DNA from: UBA6244 sp041582875
GTDB taxonomy: Bacteria; Bacteroidota; Bacteroidia; Bacteroidales; F082
DNA length: 8,597 nt
Direction: 5' to 3'
Assembly: GCA_041582875.1 (NCBI GenBank)
Contig: JBFHGX010000158.1
Span: forward strand, 1-8,597
Shown: piece after piece, positions 7,493-8,597 of the stretch
How positions within the stretch are numbered: position 1 is the stretch's first letter
How the letters are laid out: each line of letters starts with the position of its first letter
Program-made: the position numbers and the translations under genes
Notes under the pieces: generated by a model
Database searches by the model: none
What the model was told of the DNA's origin: nothing
Seen by the model: the letters and a program-made list of their open reading frames with translations, nothing else

Positions 7493-7585
7493 TATCATTT
7501 CGAGGGAAACGACCGTAGGAAGTGACGAGAAATCCCCCGAGTAAGGGTCGGATGCTCAGGGGACCTCTCAGTCGTGCCTCCTTAC
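7493..7585. repeat. Hairpin-forming dispersed intergenic repeat
   Basis: It starts with TATCATTTCGAGGGAAACGA, passes through GAGAAATCCCC (7527-7537) and GGGGACCTCTC (7559-7569), and ends near CGTGCCTCCTTA. The two arms pair at 9 of 11 positions around a loop of 21 nt, giving a stem-loop. The composition is more GC-rich than the flanks and no gene is present. I recognise the wording (tcatttcgag...gagaaatc...) as a class of intergenic repeat common in Bacteroidota. That is recollection and was not checked. A decayed partial copy appears at 7791-7823. Confidence 0.65.
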
Positions 7586-7635
7586 CAATGAAAACTTCTT
7601 GTAATAATATGAATAGTAGTCATATGTTGAATTTT

Positions 7636-7736
7636 GAATATCGAACACCGAACCGATTTCAGAAGTTAGGGAGAAGGGCGAATCAACCCACTAACCCAAT
7701 GTCCATTCATTATTCGTTAATCGACATTCGATATTC
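7636..7736. repeat. Inverted-repeat element of about 100 bp, MITE- or REP-like
   Basis: The outer arms are GAATATCGAA at 7636-7645 and TTCGATATTC at 7727-7736, a perfect 10 bp stem. The next bases inward (CACCGA against TCGACA) differ mainly by transitions that still allow G-U pairing. A nested pair, GTTAG at 7665-7669 with CTAAC at 7691-7695, lies inside. Translations of such elements (NFEYRTPN and DIRYSV here) recur as spurious short proteins in many genomes, which supports a mobile or multiplying non-coding repeat. No transposase is nearby, so any movement would depend on a gene elsewhere. Confidence 0.6.
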
Positions 7737-7763
7737 AGTCCCATTGTCATCATACTATGGGCG

Positions 7764-7786
7764 TCCGCCATAGGCGGAGACTTTTT
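7764..7786 (+). terminator. GC-rich hairpin followed by a T run
   Basis: TCCGCC (7764-7769) pairs with GGCGGA (7773-7778) around ATA, followed by GAC and five T at 7782-7786, as in an intrinsic terminator reading rightward. An overlapping alternative stem uses CTATGG (7755-7760) with CCATAG (7768-7773). No plus-strand gene ends close by, so termination of a nearby transcript is not obvious. The motif may instead be a dispersed palindromic repeat. Confidence 0.4.
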
Positions 7787-7790
7787 ACTC

Positions 7791-7823
7791 GAAATCCCAG
7801 GGTGGTGTTTTGGGGATCTCTCA
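7791..7823. repeat. Probable decayed partial copy of the 7493-7585 repeat
   Basis: GAAATCCC at 7791-7798 and GGGGATCTCTCA at 7812-7823 match, in the same order and orientation, GAAATCCC at 7529-7536 and GGGGACCTCTCA at 7559-7570. The spacer between the arms is shorter (13 nt against 22 nt). The two copies bracket the inverted-repeat element at 7636-7736. Confidence 0.45.
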
Positions 7824-7855
7824 TCAGCAAAAGGCTTATATCAGAAGGGCTGAAT

Positions 7856-7879
7856 TAACATAGCTGACTAATGTTAGCC
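7856..7879 (-). terminator. Weak hairpin just past the PBP1C stop codon
   Basis: TAACAT (7856-7861) pairs with ATGTTA (7871-7876). An alternative fold pairs GCTGAC (7864-7869) with GTTAGC (7874-7879) around TAAT, with one G-T pair. Both lie within 30 bp downstream of the minus-strand stop at 7883-7885. There is no T run directly after, so termination is uncertain. Confidence 0.3.
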
Positions 7880-7882
7880 TAT

Positions 7883-8597
7883 TTACCTTTCAACAACCTT
7901 AAATCCAATACTGGCTGTAGCTCCTGTTTCGTCTACCACAGTAAGCCGATGCTGACCAGGTTGGGGACTCAAAGCCTGTTGATGCATGTTTTTAGTTATT
8001 CCCACAAAGGTATCATCCAAATGCCAGAACACTTGGCTTCCTGGCTCGCGATGACTAATTTGCACCACAACTTTCTCCAATTTTCCGTCCATACCTCTTG
8101 GCAACATAATAGCCGCACCGGGAACCGGATAGATAAACTCCATCCGATCGGTTTCTTTCTCGAGAGCGCAACCCGGTTTCCATGGGGGTAATCCCCTATA
8201 TAACGGATGATCTTTGCTGTAATACCATTCCTGAACAGGTGGCAACACAAAACAATCATAAGGATACATATCGACATGAGCCGCACAATTCACGCTCAGT
8301 CGTTGGGAATGTAAACTATCCGTAAAAATCCTTTGATGATAAGTACAAAGCCCACTCTTCGCTCCGGCAACATATACCTGAACAGTATCTTTATCAGGAC
8401 AATAGTCTCCCGCTTTGCACCCACTTTGATGACATACTACCATATCAATCAATTCGTCATATGGCGGATAAAAATCCTGATGGGTTTCCAATTGCTGAAA
8501 CACATCAAACATAATGGGAGCGGCCGACGAGGTACCTGAGAGACCGGTACGTCCTTCCCCATCGGCATTGCCAACCCACACGCCCACAATATAATCA
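7883..8597 (-). CDS. pbpC: Penicillin-binding protein 1C, C-terminal part (5' end beyond the window)
   Basis: The 237 visible residues start inside the transpeptidase domain with DYIVGVWVGNADGEGRTGLSG, then TSSAAPIMFDVF, which is characteristic of class A penicillin-binding protein 1C. The glycosyltransferase domain and the catalytic transpeptidase motifs would lie to the right of the window. The GTG at 8585-8587 is an internal valine codon, not the start. A cysteine-rich linker follows, with seven cysteines in about 90 residues (first CHQSGCKAGDYC, last WKPGCALEK). The last 85 residues (FIYPVPGAAIMLPRG to the end) form the BiPBP_C domain typical of this family. The protein is a membrane-anchored, periplasm-facing peptidoglycan synthase. 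It converges on the repeat-rich region, and its own operon neighbours are outside the window. Confidence 0.9.
   Translation of the reverse strand, partial: DYIVGVWVGNADGEGRTGLSGTSSAAPIMFDVFQQLETHQDFYPPYDELIDMVVCHQSGCKAGDYCPDKDTVQVYVAGAKSGLCTYHQRIFTDSLHSQRLSVNCAAHVDMYPYDCFVLPPVQEWYYSKDHPLYRGLPPWKPGCALEKETDRMEFIYPVPGAAIMLPRGMDGKLEKVVVQISHREPGSQVFWHLDDTFVGITKNMHQQALSPQPGQHRLTVVDETGATASIGFKVVER

Larger units (their letters stand above)
6919..7882. other. Repeat-rich intergenic region without convincing genes
   Basis: Nearly 1 kb separates the convergent secreted-protein and PBP1C genes. It is filled by a terminator-like hairpin, a 21 bp-period array and several hairpin repeats, listed separately. 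The 6960-7109 part is AT-rich. Its only feature is a weak inverted repeat, ATACCTCC at 7031-7038 against GGAGTAT at 7052-7058. Open frames here (7239-7478 and 7522-7773) coincide with the repeats and are explained by them. Confidence 0.75.

Noticed and set aside
7522..7773. 83-codon plus-strand frame containing NFEYRTPN and DIRYSV
   Set aside because: It crosses the hairpin repeat, the inverted-repeat element and the GC-rich hairpin. Such peptides are typical spurious products of dispersed repeats.
7996..8286. 96-codon minus-strand frame overlapping the PBP1C region
   Set aside because: It is a different frame on the same strand as the well-recognised PBP1C C-terminus and has no family resemblance.

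Overview
The window looks like chromosomal DNA of a member of the Bacteroidota with a type IX secretion system (T9SS). The grounds are a large secreted protein with a GEVED domain and a T9SS type A sorting domain, exported proteins with Bacteroidota-style signal peptides ending in AQ or SQ, starts without clear Shine-Dalgarno sequences, TAnnTTTG-like promoter boxes, and intergenic hairpin and repeat families of a kind I associate with this phylum. A genus cannot be named from this sequence alone.

Layout. Positions 1-629 (minus) hold the N-terminal 209 residues of an unrecognised exported protein that runs off the left edge. A roughly 440 bp gene-poor gap follows (630-1073). Next is a compact minus-strand pair: a small exported, probably outer-membrane protein (3061-3645) and, 13 bp downstream, a membrane histidine kinase with a CHASE sensor and a PAS domain (1074-3047). 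No response regulator is visible. A 330 bp divergent promoter region (3646-3975) separates this pair from a 980-residue secreted multidomain protein on the plus strand (3976-6918).

The roughly 960 bp from 6919 to 7882 carry no convincing gene but are densely structured. In order they hold a strong hairpin just after the secreted-protein gene, a degenerate array of at least fourteen units with a strict 21 bp period (7110-7403), a long hairpin-forming repeat (7493-7585), an inverted-repeat element with a 10 bp perfect terminal stem (7636-7736), a GC-rich hairpin followed by a T run (7764-7786), and what looks like a decayed second copy of the first hairpin repeat (7791-7823). The window ends inside the 3' part of a minus-strand penicillin-binding protein 1C gene (7883 to the right edge).

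How the genes might work together. The kinase and the small envelope protein form a likely two-gene transcription unit, which may couple an envelope component to signalling. The secreted protein is a cell-surface or extracellular product exported by Sec and then T9SS. The PBP1C gene is an unrelated cell-wall gene. I see no defence system, CRISPR array, transposase, tRNA or rRNA. The most unusual material is the repeat-rich region at 6919-7882, especially the phased 21 bp array.
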